From Vibrio hippocampi (GTDB taxonomy: Bacteria > Pseudomonadota > Gammaproteobacteria > Enterobacterales > Vibrionaceae), in contig NZ_CAKLCM010000003.1 in assembly GCF_921292975.1 (NCBI RefSeq), positions 1,054,001 through 1,118,000 on the forward strand: a stretch of DNA of 64,000 nucleotides, given 5' to 3'. The position numbers and the translations under genes are program-made. The notes beneath the pieces are model-generated. The model searched no databases and was not told the origin of the DNA. It saw nothing but the letters and a program-made list of their open reading frames with translations. Positions 54,601 to 63,236 of the stretch are shown here, in pieces. Within the stretch, counting starts at the first letter, position 1; the number at the start of each line of letters is the position of its first letter.

Positions 54601-55095
54601 GAAAGTATTGTAGAAACTTATATCGCCATTATGCAAAAGTATCGGGTTGAACCTGCCGATATCGTGCTAGAAATTACCGAAAATGCTTTGATCGATAACG
54701 AAGAAGTGGCACTCACTATCTTACAAACATTCAAGCAGTTTGGCGTCCAGATCGCCTTTGATGACTTTGGGACAGGCTATTCATCACTGAGTTATATCAG
54801 CCGCTATCCTATCGACACCATCAAAATTGACCGCTCTTTTGTTACCGACTCGATCAATAACCCAAGAAACAAAGCGATCATCGAAGGCATTGTGCTCTTA
54901 GCCAGTAGCCTTGATCTGCGCATTGTCGCAGAGGGAGTGGAAACCGTTGAACAGTATCACTGCGTCAAGAAGCTCGGTTGCCACGATGTGCAAGGCTACT
55001 ACTTCTATAAACCCGCTGCCGCGAACGAAATTGCAGCCATGATGACTGAACACCACGCCAATGCTCAGCAGCTATATTCAACACCGGTTCGTTGA
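51637..55095 (+). CDS. LacI-type ligand-binding / PAS / GGDEF / EAL signalling protein
   Basis: About 1,152 aa. Residues ~10-310 match the periplasmic-binding-like ligand domain of LacI/GalR regulators (RPTIAIIAGSL, VVNIGSQIPHFTNIITD, IDAIITINDNQALGVMDACKEHG), but no LacI helix-turn-helix and no membrane segment are present, so the sensor is cytoplasmic. A helical/GAF-like middle and a PAS domain (about 600-705, EDITEQKTQEQ at its end) follow. The GGDEF domain has the intact GGDEF motif near residue 792 and the EAL domain has EVL near 921 with DDFGTGYSSL, so both c-di-GMP synthesis and hydrolysis are possible. Start is uncertain: GTG 51637 has AAGGGA 10 nt upstream; GTG 51604 and ATG 51649 are alternatives. 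Confidence 0.85.
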   Translation: MESRMTPQSSRLDNGRPTIAIIAGSLASNYHEGIMRGAAYVAEEKGYNVIGYCGGVINSPDARTLARSKVFELVDMGLISGVIIPFSSHTRYSTPQDCQTFLKQFQDVPVVNIGSQIPHFTNIITDYKVSMIELFHHYYHQHNYRNIVLVRGPKNHASSEKRMQIFLDLLKQHGLEQHQHSVIYCDLKREAAKHRLSQLFEQENGISQDNRSHSKYAIDAIITINDNQALGVMDACKEHGLVIPDDIAVAGSMNTLEGAFCNPSLTTIKEPLFELGQAAALELVAQIEGRSPADTLEIPTELIIRESCGCKCHSQSNPFSQPLSLQPSHEPKSRDWIFDQTKQSFYQLVEQHKGAIIHRDVDRILQAFHHSVEHDDFVDLLATLETRLNHALMSEDIMFWLSLVSQLQRSCLNYLQISDDRDNMLHFMSQLTIIKSEVEQLAVQAQSFEAEHYLNCFRIIVNNLNTSFDLTTIKHYAVDTLQLSELYISLFEDLKTDDEADAIRAKNIVSVRKNQFIGISNKQLNAKKLIPQEVERFNERYSLMVFPLAFGSKAIGFMTTNISHRKGTAFENLREIISSALKNEMLIQNLRDAEERFSDIAHSTSNWLWETNEHHRFTYCSNSTLDIIGYEPSYFIDKGIDSLNIKQHQSLFFAIAQHKDLVDIECWCQHKNGRLICMLVSAKAIYQNGKFNGYRGVFEDITEQKTQEQKIRNLAYTDTLTGLPNRAMLHDTLEQTIIRSNEQQQKFAVMFIDLDHFKHVNDSMGHDAGDLLLVKVTERLTASVGPKETLARLGGDEFVIISSDINAQEEVIKLIHRIFYNLKQPIDVYNKPIYSTLSLGISLYPKDGTDAETLLKKGDSAMYQAKSQGRNGYVFYDHQLELKNSLRNTYERILRQAIEKEQFVLHYQPQVSLLDNSIIGCEVLVRIHSDNGLVPPNLFIPVAEELGLIQFVDEWVFEHACAQYATWKAELGITRRLSINLSALQLQNESIVETYIAIMQKYRVEPADIVLEITENALIDNEEVALTILQTFKQFGVQIAFDDFGTGYSSLSYISRYPIDTIKIDRSFVTDSINNPRNKAIIEGIVLLASSLDLRIVAEGVETVEQYHCVKKLGCHDVQGYYFYKPAAANEIAAMMTEHHANAQQLYSTPVR

Positions 55096-55136
55096 TGAGT
55101 CCATTCGATAGCCGAGGCGACGGATAGACTTCATCG

Positions 55137-56405
55137 TCAACTTTGATCTTGCGGTGTCAACAGATCTTGCTTTGTCAGTTGATCAAAACTGGAAATACGC
55201 GCCAAAAACGCGGCTTTCTGCTGCTTTGGTATCGACGTTGCGAGAGGTAAATCGGCTTTCATCGGGTCAACTGCACGATCACGCACAAGAACTTCAAAGT
55301 GCAGATGTGGACCCGTCAAGCGCCCTGTCGCACCAGACAGCGCAATTTTTTGTCCACGCTTAACGTAGTCACCCTTTTTCACTAAGAAACGGTGTAAATG
55401 TAAGTAGCGCGTTTTATAGACACTATTATGTTCAATAACCAGATACTTCCCCGCATAGGGATGATTGCGTACCGCGATCACTCTGCCGTCACCCGTCGAG
55501 TAAACAGGCGCCCCCACTGGTGTTGCAAAGTCAGTACCATTATGCGGAGTGACTCGCCCTGTCACCGGATGCTTTCGGTGTGGATTAAATGCCGACGTAA
55601 TACGTCGATAGGGCTTATCGACGGGAAAACGCTCAAATGCTTGCTCTAGACTATTGCCCTCACGATCATAAAACCGCCCGTCTTGCGCCAAAAATGCATC
55701 GACATTGTCACCACGTAAAGAAAAGGAAATCCCTAATATCTCGGTATTACCGGTCAGATGATTTCCCAAGTATTGTTGATTGATCAATACATAAAACTTA
55801 TCACCGACGCGTAGCTGGCGAGAGAAGTTAATCTTATCTTTCAAAATACGCGTAATATTCGCAACCTGATTTGAGTTCAAGCCCTGCTGGTGGGCGGTCA
55901 AAGAAAAACTGCCGTTGATCACCCCCATAAATAACTTTTGTTTCCATTGCCCCGGCTTTTGCACAAACTCATAGGCAAAGCTGTTATCTTCTCTCACGGT
56001 ATAGTGAGCCTCTTCTACCAAACTTTTGTGATAGACCAACTTGAGTAGGCGCTGTGTCTCAGCTTCGAGCTCCAGTTCAATATGATCACCCGGTTTGATG
56101 GTATCCAACATCAACTCACTCAAGTCAGCTTCGAGCAACTGCTGTAAGGTTTGATATGGAATATTCCACGAGGAAAAAATCTCGCTTAAGGTATCACCCA
56201 CTTTGACAAAATAGTGAATACGAGGATTGGCTGGCTCAACCAACGGAACGATGGGGGAATCTTCCGTGGCTTGTTGTTCGGCTTGATACGGTGTAATGCT
56301 GATGCTGGTCGGCTGCTCCACCGATTGAGAATGCCAAGGAAGAAACGCCGCCAACGAGAAGCTCGCGACGGCGACGGCCAGTAAAATGTACCTAATATGT
56401 GTCAT
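55137..56405 (-). CDS. M23-family murein endopeptidase (ShyB/MepM-like)
   Basis: A 422-aa cell-wall endopeptidase. An N-terminal membrane anchor or signal (about 7-25) is followed by a LysM/OapA-like domain (FVKVGDTLSEIFSSWN near 70-85), a middle domain, and the M23 LytM domain: zinc ligands in TPHNGTDFATP, catalytic HLHRF and the final ligand in GPHLHFEV. It cuts peptide crosslinks in peptidoglycan. A Zur-type palindrome 27 bp upstream suggests zinc-starvation induction, as known for ShyB of Vibrio cholerae; identity with ShyB is inferred from that site and the architecture. Confidence 0.9.
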   Translation of the reverse strand: MTHIRYILLAVAVASFSLAAFLPWHSQSVEQPTSISITPYQAEQQATEDSPIVPLVEPANPRIHYFVKVGDTLSEIFSSWNIPYQTLQQLLEADLSELMLDTIKPGDHIELELEAETQRLLKLVYHKSLVEEAHYTVREDNSFAYEFVQKPGQWKQKLFMGVINGSFSLTAHQQGLNSNQVANITRILKDKINFSRQLRVGDKFYVLINQQYLGNHLTGNTEILGISFSLRGDNVDAFLAQDGRFYDREGNSLEQAFERFPVDKPYRRITSAFNPHRKHPVTGRVTPHNGTDFATPVGAPVYSTGDGRVIAVRNHPYAGKYLVIEHNSVYKTRYLHLHRFLVKKGDYVKRGQKIALSGATGRLTGPHLHFEVLVRDRAVDPMKADLPLATSIPKQQKAAFLARISSFDQLTKQDLLTPQDQS

Positions 56406-56431
56406 GCTGTGGGACTGGAGAACGAAACGTT

Positions 56432-56448
56432 TTGTTATGTTATAACAA
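56432..56448. promoter_or_regulatory. Zur-like operator upstream of the M23 endopeptidase
   Basis: TTGTTATGTTATAACAA is a perfect 7-3-7 dyad. Aligned with the gammaproteobacterial Zur core TGTTATA-n-TATAACA it differs at one half-site base. It lies 27 bp upstream of the endopeptidase start codon, a typical repressor position. Confidence 0.65.
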
Positions 56449-56691
56449 TTATAAAATAGACTTCAACTATTCAAGGTAACAATTGATGAATCTATTACTT
56501 AGCAGAGTGTCGCCAAATGAAACGCTATTCATGCCGTTTACTGCTGTGAATTTTTACTCGCTTAATCTATCTTTATCCTTATACCCGTTAAACGGTGATA
56601 ATTGCTTATTTGAACGACGGTCAAGGATACTGCCCAACGCAACTAACCGTTCAAATGAAGTTGGCACCACAGGATAAGGATCACCCAAAGT

Positions 56692-57000
56692 ATGAGTTCC
56701 AATCAGGTTCAGCCGCGCGCTATTCTGTTACGCTGGGGAGCAACCGAAGCCCAGATTGACGCCATCATTCCTTTTACCGAGAGCCCACTCGAAGATGAAG
56801 GTAGGCACCAGCACATTTCCGCCATTCATGAGTGCTTAGAACTGCTCTACCCCAACGAGTCAGACCGACAAGCCTTTATGAATCAGCGCAGTAATGTCGC
56901 ATTGTTTGGCGACAAAACGCCATTAGAATATATGGGGAGTGGTTCGCTGAGAGACCTAGCTAGGGCGCATGATATTATTCGCAGTATGTTGTGTATTTGA
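56692..57000 (+). CDS. DUF2384 (MbcA/ParS/Xre-type) antitoxin-like protein, orphan
   Basis: A 102-aa protein whose C-terminal half (FGDKTPLEYMGSGSLRDLARAHDIIRSML) resembles the toxin-binding DUF2384 domain of Xre/MbcA/ParS antitoxins. The N-terminal part (LLRWGATEAQIDAIIPF) is helical. No RES-domain toxin or other small partner gene lies next to it, so it may be a solitary antitoxin or have another role. AAGGA lies 12 nt before the ATG. Confidence 0.7.
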   Translation: MSSNQVQPRAILLRWGATEAQIDAIIPFTESPLEDEGRHQHISAIHECLELLYPNESDRQAFMNQRSNVALFGDKTPLEYMGSGSLRDLARAHDIIRSMLCI

Positions 57001-57007
57001 TTTTAGG

Positions 57008-57042
57008 GACAAGTGGGCATCTGGGGAGGATGCCCACTTGTC
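57008..57042. terminator. Perfect 14-bp stem-loop between convergent genes
   Basis: GACAAGTGGGCATC at 57008-57021 pairs exactly with GATGCCCACTTGTC at 57029-57042 (7-nt loop) between the antitoxin-like gene and convergent atzF. Strong stem but no T run, so a bidirectional terminator role is probable rather than certain. Confidence 0.65.
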
Positions 57043-57057
57043 GGTTTGAAAGACGGG

Positions 57058-58866
57058 TTAGGAGTTGGGGAGGCTGGCTAAGAAGGTTCGCCAACTGCCG
57101 TGGCTGCTGATATCCTCAGCGCCTGTTACCGCGATGGGTTCGCAGATGAAGCCTTTAACCCACTCACCATTGGCTAATTCCACCGAGCCTAAACCAAGGG
57201 GATGTGGGATTTGTGCCAACAGAGTGCCGATGTTATTTTTGGGCACCGACCACACTTCGACTTCAATCTCCCTGCCCTGTTGATTATCACGCACTAAACC
57301 CGGTCTCAGTGGCGGTCCTCCGGCGAGTTTGTAAAACCGATAGTCAGGTGACGTTGTCGTCTTACATCGCAAACTGGCGCCTAATTCCGTCAGTTGATGA
57401 TTGAGCGGTAAACCTTGCATATGCGCGCCGCATACCATGATATCCATCGACGGTTCGGAATTGAGTTGGCTTCCAGTTGCACCCAGCGGCAAGTTTTGCG
57501 CTCGTTGCCACTCTTGAGCCAATTGCAGTAGGGTTTGATCACTAAAACAACTGGCAAACAGAGTCACACCAAATGGCAATCCTTGCTCGGTAAAACCCGC
57601 CGGAACCGCCACAGCGCAGTAATCGAGTAGATTCATAAAGTTGGTGTAGTAACCCAGATTAGTATTGAGAGTAATCGGGTCGGCGGTAAGTTCATCAATG
57701 GTATAGATGTTTCCTGCCGTTGGCGTTAGCACCAAGTCCACTTGTTGCAGCAATTGGTCACACTGCACCTTATAGGCTTGCAGTTGATAACTCGCCTTAA
57801 ATACCTCGGCGGCGGTCAGACCTTTCGCGCCACCAATAATGGTCTGTATCACGGGTAGACACTGTTGCGGATCTTGCTCATAGAAGTCCTCTATGGCGAC
57901 GTATCTTTCTGCCACCCAAGGACCTTGATACAGCAAGCGAGCGGCATCGGTAAAAGGTTGTAGGTTGAAAGGAACTAGTATTGCGCCAAGCTGCTGCAGT
58001 TTTTCAACCGCTTGATAATACAGGGCTTGATATTGGGTATTACCAAAAAAGGTTAAGTCACTTTCCGCTGGTACGCCGATTTTTAACCCTTTAAATTGCG
58101 GTTTATTCGACTCTGCTTGCTCAGGGTAAGCGCGTGAGAAACAATCCTCCGCATCATATTGGGCGCATACTTCAAACAACGCCGCCAGTTCATCCGCCGA
58201 TTTGGCAAATAGGGTGACGCAATCGAGGCTCTTACACGCAGGAACGACACCGCTGCAACTCAATAGTCCTTTCGACGCCTTTAGCCCATACAGATTATTA
58301 AAGGCGGCAGGAACACGTCCCGAGCCAGCGGTATCGGTGCCAAGGGCAAACATCACCTGATTGTGGGCGACACTAATAGCACTGCCAGCACTTGAGCCAC
58401 CAGAAATATAGTCGGTATCGAAGCTGTTTTTCCCTGCGCCGTAGGGGCTTCGCGTGCCCACTAAGCCAGTGGCGAATTGGTCAAGGTTGGTTTTCCCCAA
58501 AGGCACAGCGCCTGCTTTAATCAGCAGTTGCACCACAAAGGCCGACGAATCCGGTTGATAGCGATAGGCCTCACAACCCGCCGTGGTCGGTAAATCATCA
58601 AGATCAATATTATCTTTGATGGCAAATGGCACCCCAAAGAGTGGCAACGACTCCATCGACTGCTGCTCCAGATTCTGCAAGTAGCGATCCAATTGTGAAC
58701 TCGACAACAGGCTGATCCAAGCATGGTTGCTGTCCTGTTTTGCTTGTTGCAGTTTGTAGTCTAAATATTGTCGTGGGGAAAACTCTCCGCTGGCATAGCT
58801 TTCAATGAGCTGACTAATCGTCAACGCTGCATCCATCAAATCGTTTAATTGTGTTGTTTGAGTCAT
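57058..58866 (-). CDS. atzF: Allophanate hydrolase
   Basis: A 602-aa two-domain enzyme. The amidase-signature domain has the Ser-Ser-Lys triad K84 (FAIKDN), S158 (GGSSAGS) and S182 (GTDTAGSGRVP). The C-terminal domain (about 470-600, VCGAHMQGLPLNHQLTELG, then KLAGGPPLRPGL) is the second, gamma-glutamylcyclotransferase-like domain of AtzF. It splits allophanate to ammonia and CO2. It is the last gene of the operon, 32 bp after the carboxylase. Confidence 0.95.
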   Translation of the reverse strand: MTQTTQLNDLMDAALTISQLIESYASGEFSPRQYLDYKLQQAKQDSNHAWISLLSSSQLDRYLQNLEQQSMESLPLFGVPFAIKDNIDLDDLPTTAGCEAYRYQPDSSAFVVQLLIKAGAVPLGKTNLDQFATGLVGTRSPYGAGKNSFDTDYISGGSSAGSAISVAHNQVMFALGTDTAGSGRVPAAFNNLYGLKASKGLLSCSGVVPACKSLDCVTLFAKSADELAALFEVCAQYDAEDCFSRAYPEQAESNKPQFKGLKIGVPAESDLTFFGNTQYQALYYQAVEKLQQLGAILVPFNLQPFTDAARLLYQGPWVAERYVAIEDFYEQDPQQCLPVIQTIIGGAKGLTAAEVFKASYQLQAYKVQCDQLLQQVDLVLTPTAGNIYTIDELTADPITLNTNLGYYTNFMNLLDYCAVAVPAGFTEQGLPFGVTLFASCFSDQTLLQLAQEWQRAQNLPLGATGSQLNSEPSMDIMVCGAHMQGLPLNHQLTELGASLRCKTTTSPDYRFYKLAGGPPLRPGLVRDNQQGREIEVEVWSVPKNNIGTLLAQIPHPLGLGSVELANGEWVKGFICEPIAVTGAEDISSHGSWRTFLASLPNS

Positions 58867-58898
58867 ACTGTTAATCCTTTAATCACTCGGCTTTTCGC

Positions 58899-61800
58899 CT
58901 AGCTCTCCAAAATCATCAATGGCTGTCCGGCATGGACTTGCGCACCGGATGGCTGGCAAATACTGTGTACCGTGCCAGACATATTCGCCGTCACTTCCAA
59001 TTCCATTTTCATGGCCTCAAGTACCATCACCACATCACCTTGTTTTACCTGCTGTCCAGGCTCAACTAAGGTTTGCCAAATATTGCCAGCGACATGGCTT
59101 TCTATCACTTGTTGCCCTTGCTCTAGTACCAGTGCGTCTTGCTCCGGCTGCGCAATATCTTCGGCGACAAAGTTGGCCTGCCCAGACGCTTCCCAACGCT
59201 GTCGTTCCTGCTCAAATGCGGTCTGCTGGCGCTCACGACATTGCGCAATCTCTTCACCATGTTGTTCCACCAACTGTTGATAATCGGCGAGCGAGAAACT
59301 CGTCTGTTCGATCTTAATTGGGTACTGCCCTCTTGGGTGCTGCTCACGGATGGTTATCAGCTCTTCCGCCGAGACCGGATAGAAACGGATTTGATCGAAG
59401 AATCGCAACAACCACGGTTTTTCAAACGCTTCGGTTTGACGATAGCGATTCCACATCTGCAAAGTACGACCGACAAACTGATAACCGCCCGGTCCTTCCA
59501 TGCCATAAACGCACATGTAAGCCCCACCAATGCCGACGGCATTCTCCGGCGTCCACGTGCGGGCGGGGTTATATTTAGTGGTGACCAAGCGGTGCCTTGG
59601 ATCAATCGGTGTCGCCACTGGCGCACCTAAATAGACATCCCCTAACCCCATCACTAAGTAGCTGGCATCAAAGACGATTTTCTTCACTTCTTCAACCGAA
59701 TCTAACCCATTAATACGACGAATAAACTCAATATTATCTGGACACCATGGCGCATCTTTACGCACCACGTCATTGTATTTCTTTATCGCAAGTCGAGTCG
59801 CTTCATCGTCCCATGACAGGGGCAAATGCACCACGCGAGCTGGGACGGTAAGTTGCTCAATATCTTCCAAGTCCGCTTCCAACTGCTCCAAGACGGCAAG
59901 CAGTTTTTGACGTGGTAGTCGCAAATTATCAAAATGGATCTGTAGCGAACGTATCCCCGGCGTTAACTCCTCAACACCATCCAACTCAAGCGCTTCAAGC
60001 TTAAGCATCAGAGCATGGGCACGGAATCGCAGCGCAATATCGAGCACTTGTGGTCCATATTCCACCAGCAGATAATCCTCGCCACTTGGGCGGTAAACCA
60101 CCTGCTCACCATACTGACTGGCATCGAGGGTTTTGATAATCGGCGTGGTAATAGGCACTGGTGCTAATGCTAACGGCTCAATCGATAACTGCTCGATTTG
60201 TTGTAATTGCTCTCGCTCGGCTTGCTCTGCGCTCTCAAGGGAGACAGGGGTAAAGCGAACCTTGTCGCCAGCTTTTAGTTGCCCCATCTTCCAAAGATCC
60301 GCTTTGATGATGGTCGCGGGACAGACAAAACCGCCCAGACTTGGACCATCAGGTCCTAGAATCACCGGCATATCGCCAGTGAAGTCGATCGTACCCACTG
60401 CATAGGCATTATCGTGAATATTGGAAGGATGTAAGCCAGCTTCGCCACCATCTTTTCTAGCCCAATCTGGCTTTGGTCCGATTAAACGCACCCCTGTACG
60501 ACTGGAGTTAAAATGTACTTTCCATTGCGCAGCAAAAAAAGACTCAATATCTTGATCGGTAAAGAAATCAGGCGCACCATGCGGACCGTAAATAACCCGA
60601 ATCTGCCACTCATCTTCTATTTTAGGCAGCGTGACTGTCGACTGTATTTGGCTCAGTGCTTCTATTTGCTGCGCATCACTTGGCGTTAGATGCAGCACAT
60701 CCCCAGCACACAATACACGCCCAGCATGACCGCCAAACTGCCCGAGAGTAAACGTTGACTTACTGCCGAGGTATTCAGGACAATCAATGCCACCTTCTAC
60801 CAGTAAGTAGCTTCTTGCACCCGCCGAGTTCACCTTACCAATCTGCAAGATTTGCCCTGCTTGCACGGCAACCACTTGACCCAGTTCAATCGGCTGATCT
60901 TCAAGGGTCGCTTCAATCGCCGCACCGGTGAGGACAATATGTTTATCGGTATTAAATTTCAGAGTCGGTCCAGCAACCACGATTTCAAGACCCGCCGCCT
61001 CCTGTGGGTTATTGAGCAGTCGGTTACCAAGTTGGAAACTAAGAGGGTCCATCGGTCCAGACGGCGGGACGCCAATATGCCAATAACCTTTACGTCCCGG
61101 GTAGTCTTGAATACTGGTTTGCACCCCGCCACTGATCACGTCCAAGGTGCACGGTTGGTAATCAAAGTGATTCAAAGAGCGCGTCAATACCTCACCACTT
61201 TGCACTAACTCACTATTGAGCAGTTGGCTAAGATACGCTTGGTTATGTTCAATACCGTAGATTTCGCTCTGGTTTAACGCGTTTATCAGTTGGCTAAGCG
61301 CTTGCTCACGGGTCTCAGCATGCACAATCACTTTCGCTAGCATCGGGTCAAAAAATGGTGAGACTTGGACGCCAGACTCTATCCAATGCTCAATACGCAA
61401 GCCTTTCAGTGTTGGCCAACGCACATGGCTCAGCAGACCAGCACAAGGTTGGAAGTTCTTATTGGCATCTTCGGCATACAAGCGCACTTGAATCGCGTGT
61501 CCGCTCGGTTTCAGGTTGGCTGACTCTTGCGCCAAGTCTAAACACTCTGCGCCCTGCTTTATCATCCATGCCACCAGATCGACCCCAAAGATCTCTTCGG
61601 TCACACCATGTTCGACTTGAAGGCGAGTATTCACTTCGAGGAAATAGAATTGCTTGGTTTGATTGTCGAGAACAAACTCCACCGTTCCAGCGTTGCGATA
61701 GTTGACCGCAGAAGCCAGATCAATCGCCGTTTGTTGCAACGCGTACCGTGTTTCATCAGTTAAGTTGGGTGCCGGTGTCTCTTCTATGACCTTTTGGTTA

Positions 61801-62498
61801 CGACGCTGCGCCGAGCAGTCGCGTTCACCTAGCGCCACCACTTGACCTTGGCCATCACCAAAAATCTGCACTTCAATATGGCGGGCGTGTTGAATAAATT
61901 TTTCTAGGAAAACGCCACTATTACTGAAGTTGTTAGCGCTTAAGCGCTGCACGGAATCAAAGGCGTCCTCCAATTGCTGTGCATCAAAACAGCACTCCAT
62001 GCCGATACCACCACCACCTGCGGTGCTTTTTAGCATCACCGGATAGCCGATCTGTTCTGCTTGCTGCAATGCGCTCTGTTTATCAGTCAGTAGACCGGTT
62101 CCAGGCAGCAGAGGCACTTGGGCATTTTCGGCGATTTCTCGCGCCGAATGTTTCAAGCCAAAGGCTTGAATCTGCTCGACTGTTGGACCAAGAAAAACCA
62201 GTTCCTCTTGCTCACAACGGGAGACAAAGTCTGGGTTTTCACTCAAAAAACCATAGCCGGGATGAATCGCTTGCGCACCGCTCTGTTTGGCGATGGCGAT
62301 AATTTTTTCGATATCGAGATAGGTGTCTTTTGCGCCGCCGGGTCCGAGGGAGTAGGCTTCGCTCGCTTGGGCGATATGGAGACTGTCTGAGTCTGCGTCA
62401 CTGTAAACCGCAACGCTGGCAATATTGAGTTGTTCTAATGTGCGAATCACGCGGCAAGCAATGGCACCACGGTTAGCAATAAGTACCTTATTAAACAT
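58899..62498 (-). CDS. Biotin-dependent urea/guanidine carboxylase
   Basis: A 1,199-aa single-chain carboxylase: biotin carboxylase domain (1-450; KSTAGGGGIGM ATP loop, HARHIEVQIFGDG, EVNTRLQVEHGVTEE), KipA/AHS2 domain (about 450-760), KipI/AHS1 domain (about 800-1000) and a C-terminal biotinyl domain with biotin Lys1164 in EAMKME. The family carboxylates urea to allophanate or guanidine to carboxyguanidine. Because both DUF1989 genes precede it in the operon, the guanidine version is more likely; the active-site residue that separates the two should be checked by alignment. It lies 89 bp after the second DUF1989 gene. Confidence 0.92.
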   Translation of the reverse strand: MFNKVLIANRGAIACRVIRTLEQLNIASVAVYSDADSDSLHIAQASEAYSLGPGGAKDTYLDIEKIIAIAKQSGAQAIHPGYGFLSENPDFVSRCEQEELVFLGPTVEQIQAFGLKHSAREIAENAQVPLLPGTGLLTDKQSALQQAEQIGYPVMLKSTAGGGGIGMECCFDAQQLEDAFDSVQRLSANNFSNSGVFLEKFIQHARHIEVQIFGDGQGQVVALGERDCSAQRRNQKVIEETPAPNLTDETRYALQQTAIDLASAVNYRNAGTVEFVLDNQTKQFYFLEVNTRLQVEHGVTEEIFGVDLVAWMIKQGAECLDLAQESANLKPSGHAIQVRLYAEDANKNFQPCAGLLSHVRWPTLKGLRIEHWIESGVQVSPFFDPMLAKVIVHAETREQALSQLINALNQSEIYGIEHNQAYLSQLLNSELVQSGEVLTRSLNHFDYQPCTLDVISGGVQTSIQDYPGRKGYWHIGVPPSGPMDPLSFQLGNRLLNNPQEAAGLEIVVAGPTLKFNTDKHIVLTGAAIEATLEDQPIELGQVVAVQAGQILQIGKVNSAGARSYLLVEGGIDCPEYLGSKSTFTLGQFGGHAGRVLCAGDVLHLTPSDAQQIEALSQIQSTVTLPKIEDEWQIRVIYGPHGAPDFFTDQDIESFFAAQWKVHFNSSRTGVRLIGPKPDWARKDGGEAGLHPSNIHDNAYAVGTIDFTGDMPVILGPDGPSLGGFVCPATIIKADLWKMGQLKAGDKVRFTPVSLESAEQAEREQLQQIEQLSIEPLALAPVPITTPIIKTLDASQYGEQVVYRPSGEDYLLVEYGPQVLDIALRFRAHALMLKLEALELDGVEELTPGIRSLQIHFDNLRLPRQKLLAVLEQLEADLEDIEQLTVPARVVHLPLSWDDEATRLAIKKYNDVVRKDAPWCPDNIEFIRRINGLDSVEEVKKIVFDASYLVMGLGDVYLGAPVATPIDPRHRLVTTKYNPARTWTPENAVGIGGAYMCVYGMEGPGGYQFVGRTLQMWNRYRQTEAFEKPWLLRFFDQIRFYPVSAEELITIREQHPRGQYPIKIEQTSFSLADYQQLVEQHGEEIAQCRERQQTAFEQERQRWEASGQANFVAEDIAQPEQDALVLEQGQQVIESHVAGNIWQTLVEPGQQVKQGDVVMVLEAMKMELEVTANMSGTVHSICQPSGAQVHAGQPLMILES

Positions 62499-62515
62499 AA
62501 TTCAAATCCGTGAAT

Positions 62516-62565
62516 CCGGGTCGTCCCGGCTAATCCTTGAGCTTTGGCAGGGTCGTCCCTAGCTC
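62516..62565. other. Two short hairpins between the DUF1989 genes and the carboxylase
   Basis: CCGGG/CCCGG at 62516-62529 and AGGG/CCCT at 62549-62560 share the same TCGT centre; the second is extended by GAGCT/AGCTC at 62539-62565 with a 5-nt bulge. They fill the 89-bp gap and may adjust the ratio of upstream to downstream mRNA. Confidence 0.5.
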
Positions 62566-62587
62566 ATATTGAATGCAACGGGTTGGA

Positions 62588-63226
62588 TTATTCCCAAACG
62601 AGCACTTCTATCGGTGTTGGGTTGTAGGCGTTACAAGGGTTATTTAACTGAGGGCAGTTGGAAATCAACACAATCACATCTTGGTGCGCTTTCATTTCGA
62701 CGTACTTACCTGCTCCACTGATGCCGTCTGCGAAGGTCAGTCCCCCTTCTTCGGTGATGGGCACATTCATAAAGAAGTTGATGTTGTGGGTAATATCGCG
62801 CTTGGTCAGGCCAAAGTGGTCATTCTCTGCCACTGCCAATAACCAACTGTCGCGGCAAGCGTGCATACATTTTTTATCAATGGAGTAACGCACGGTATTG
62901 CTTTCAGTAGCACAAGCTCCGCCTACTGTATCGTGACGTCCACAGGTATCGGCGACAATCTCTAGCATCACATTCCCTTGATCAGAAAGCAGTTTGCTGC
63001 CTGCAGTCAGGTAAACATTGCCCTGTTCGCGAATGGTATCAATCGCACTGTAACGCTCAGCAGGATCATTGGCGTTGTAAAATAGCGTATCGGCGGCTTG
63101 GTTGCCTTCCAGATCTAAAATACGCACTGTTTGTCCCGCTTTCACCACTTTCATAAAGTAGTCACCGGCAAGGACAGTATCTCGAAGTGTGGCTTGCTTG
63201 GGGTTAAGTGAACTCTCAACAATCAT
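62588..63226 (-). CDS. DUF1989 protein, carboxyguanidine deiminase subunit (urea carboxylase-associated protein 2)
   Basis: A 212-aa DUF1989 protein with [18 protein letters not shown] near 34-50, the Cys/His cluster C95, H98, C105, C120 and C124 ([23 protein letters not shown]), and a tail with [11 protein letters not shown] (C191, C198). Known as urea carboxylase-associated proteins, these pairs were later shown to act together as carboxyguanidine deiminase, giving allophanate. An upstream in-frame start at 63328 would overlap the previous gene; ATG 63226 with AAGGAG upstream is chosen. Confidence 0.9.
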   Translation of the reverse strand: MIVESSLNPKQATLRDTVLAGDYFMKVVKAGQTVRILDLEGNQAADTLFYNANDPAERYSAIDTIREQGNVYLTAGSKLLSDQGNVMLEIVADTCGRHDTVGGACATESNTVRYSIDKKCMHACRDSWLLAVAENDHFGLTKRDITHNINFFMNVPITEEGGLTFADGISGAGKYVEMKAHQDVIVLISNCPQLNNPCNAYNPTPIEVLVWE

Positions 63227-63236
63227 CTTTAACTCC

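Noticed and set aside
59139..59630. 163-codon plus-strand open frame inside the carboxylase gene
   Set aside because: Antisense shadow of a well-supported 1,199-aa gene; no ribosome site or recognisable product.
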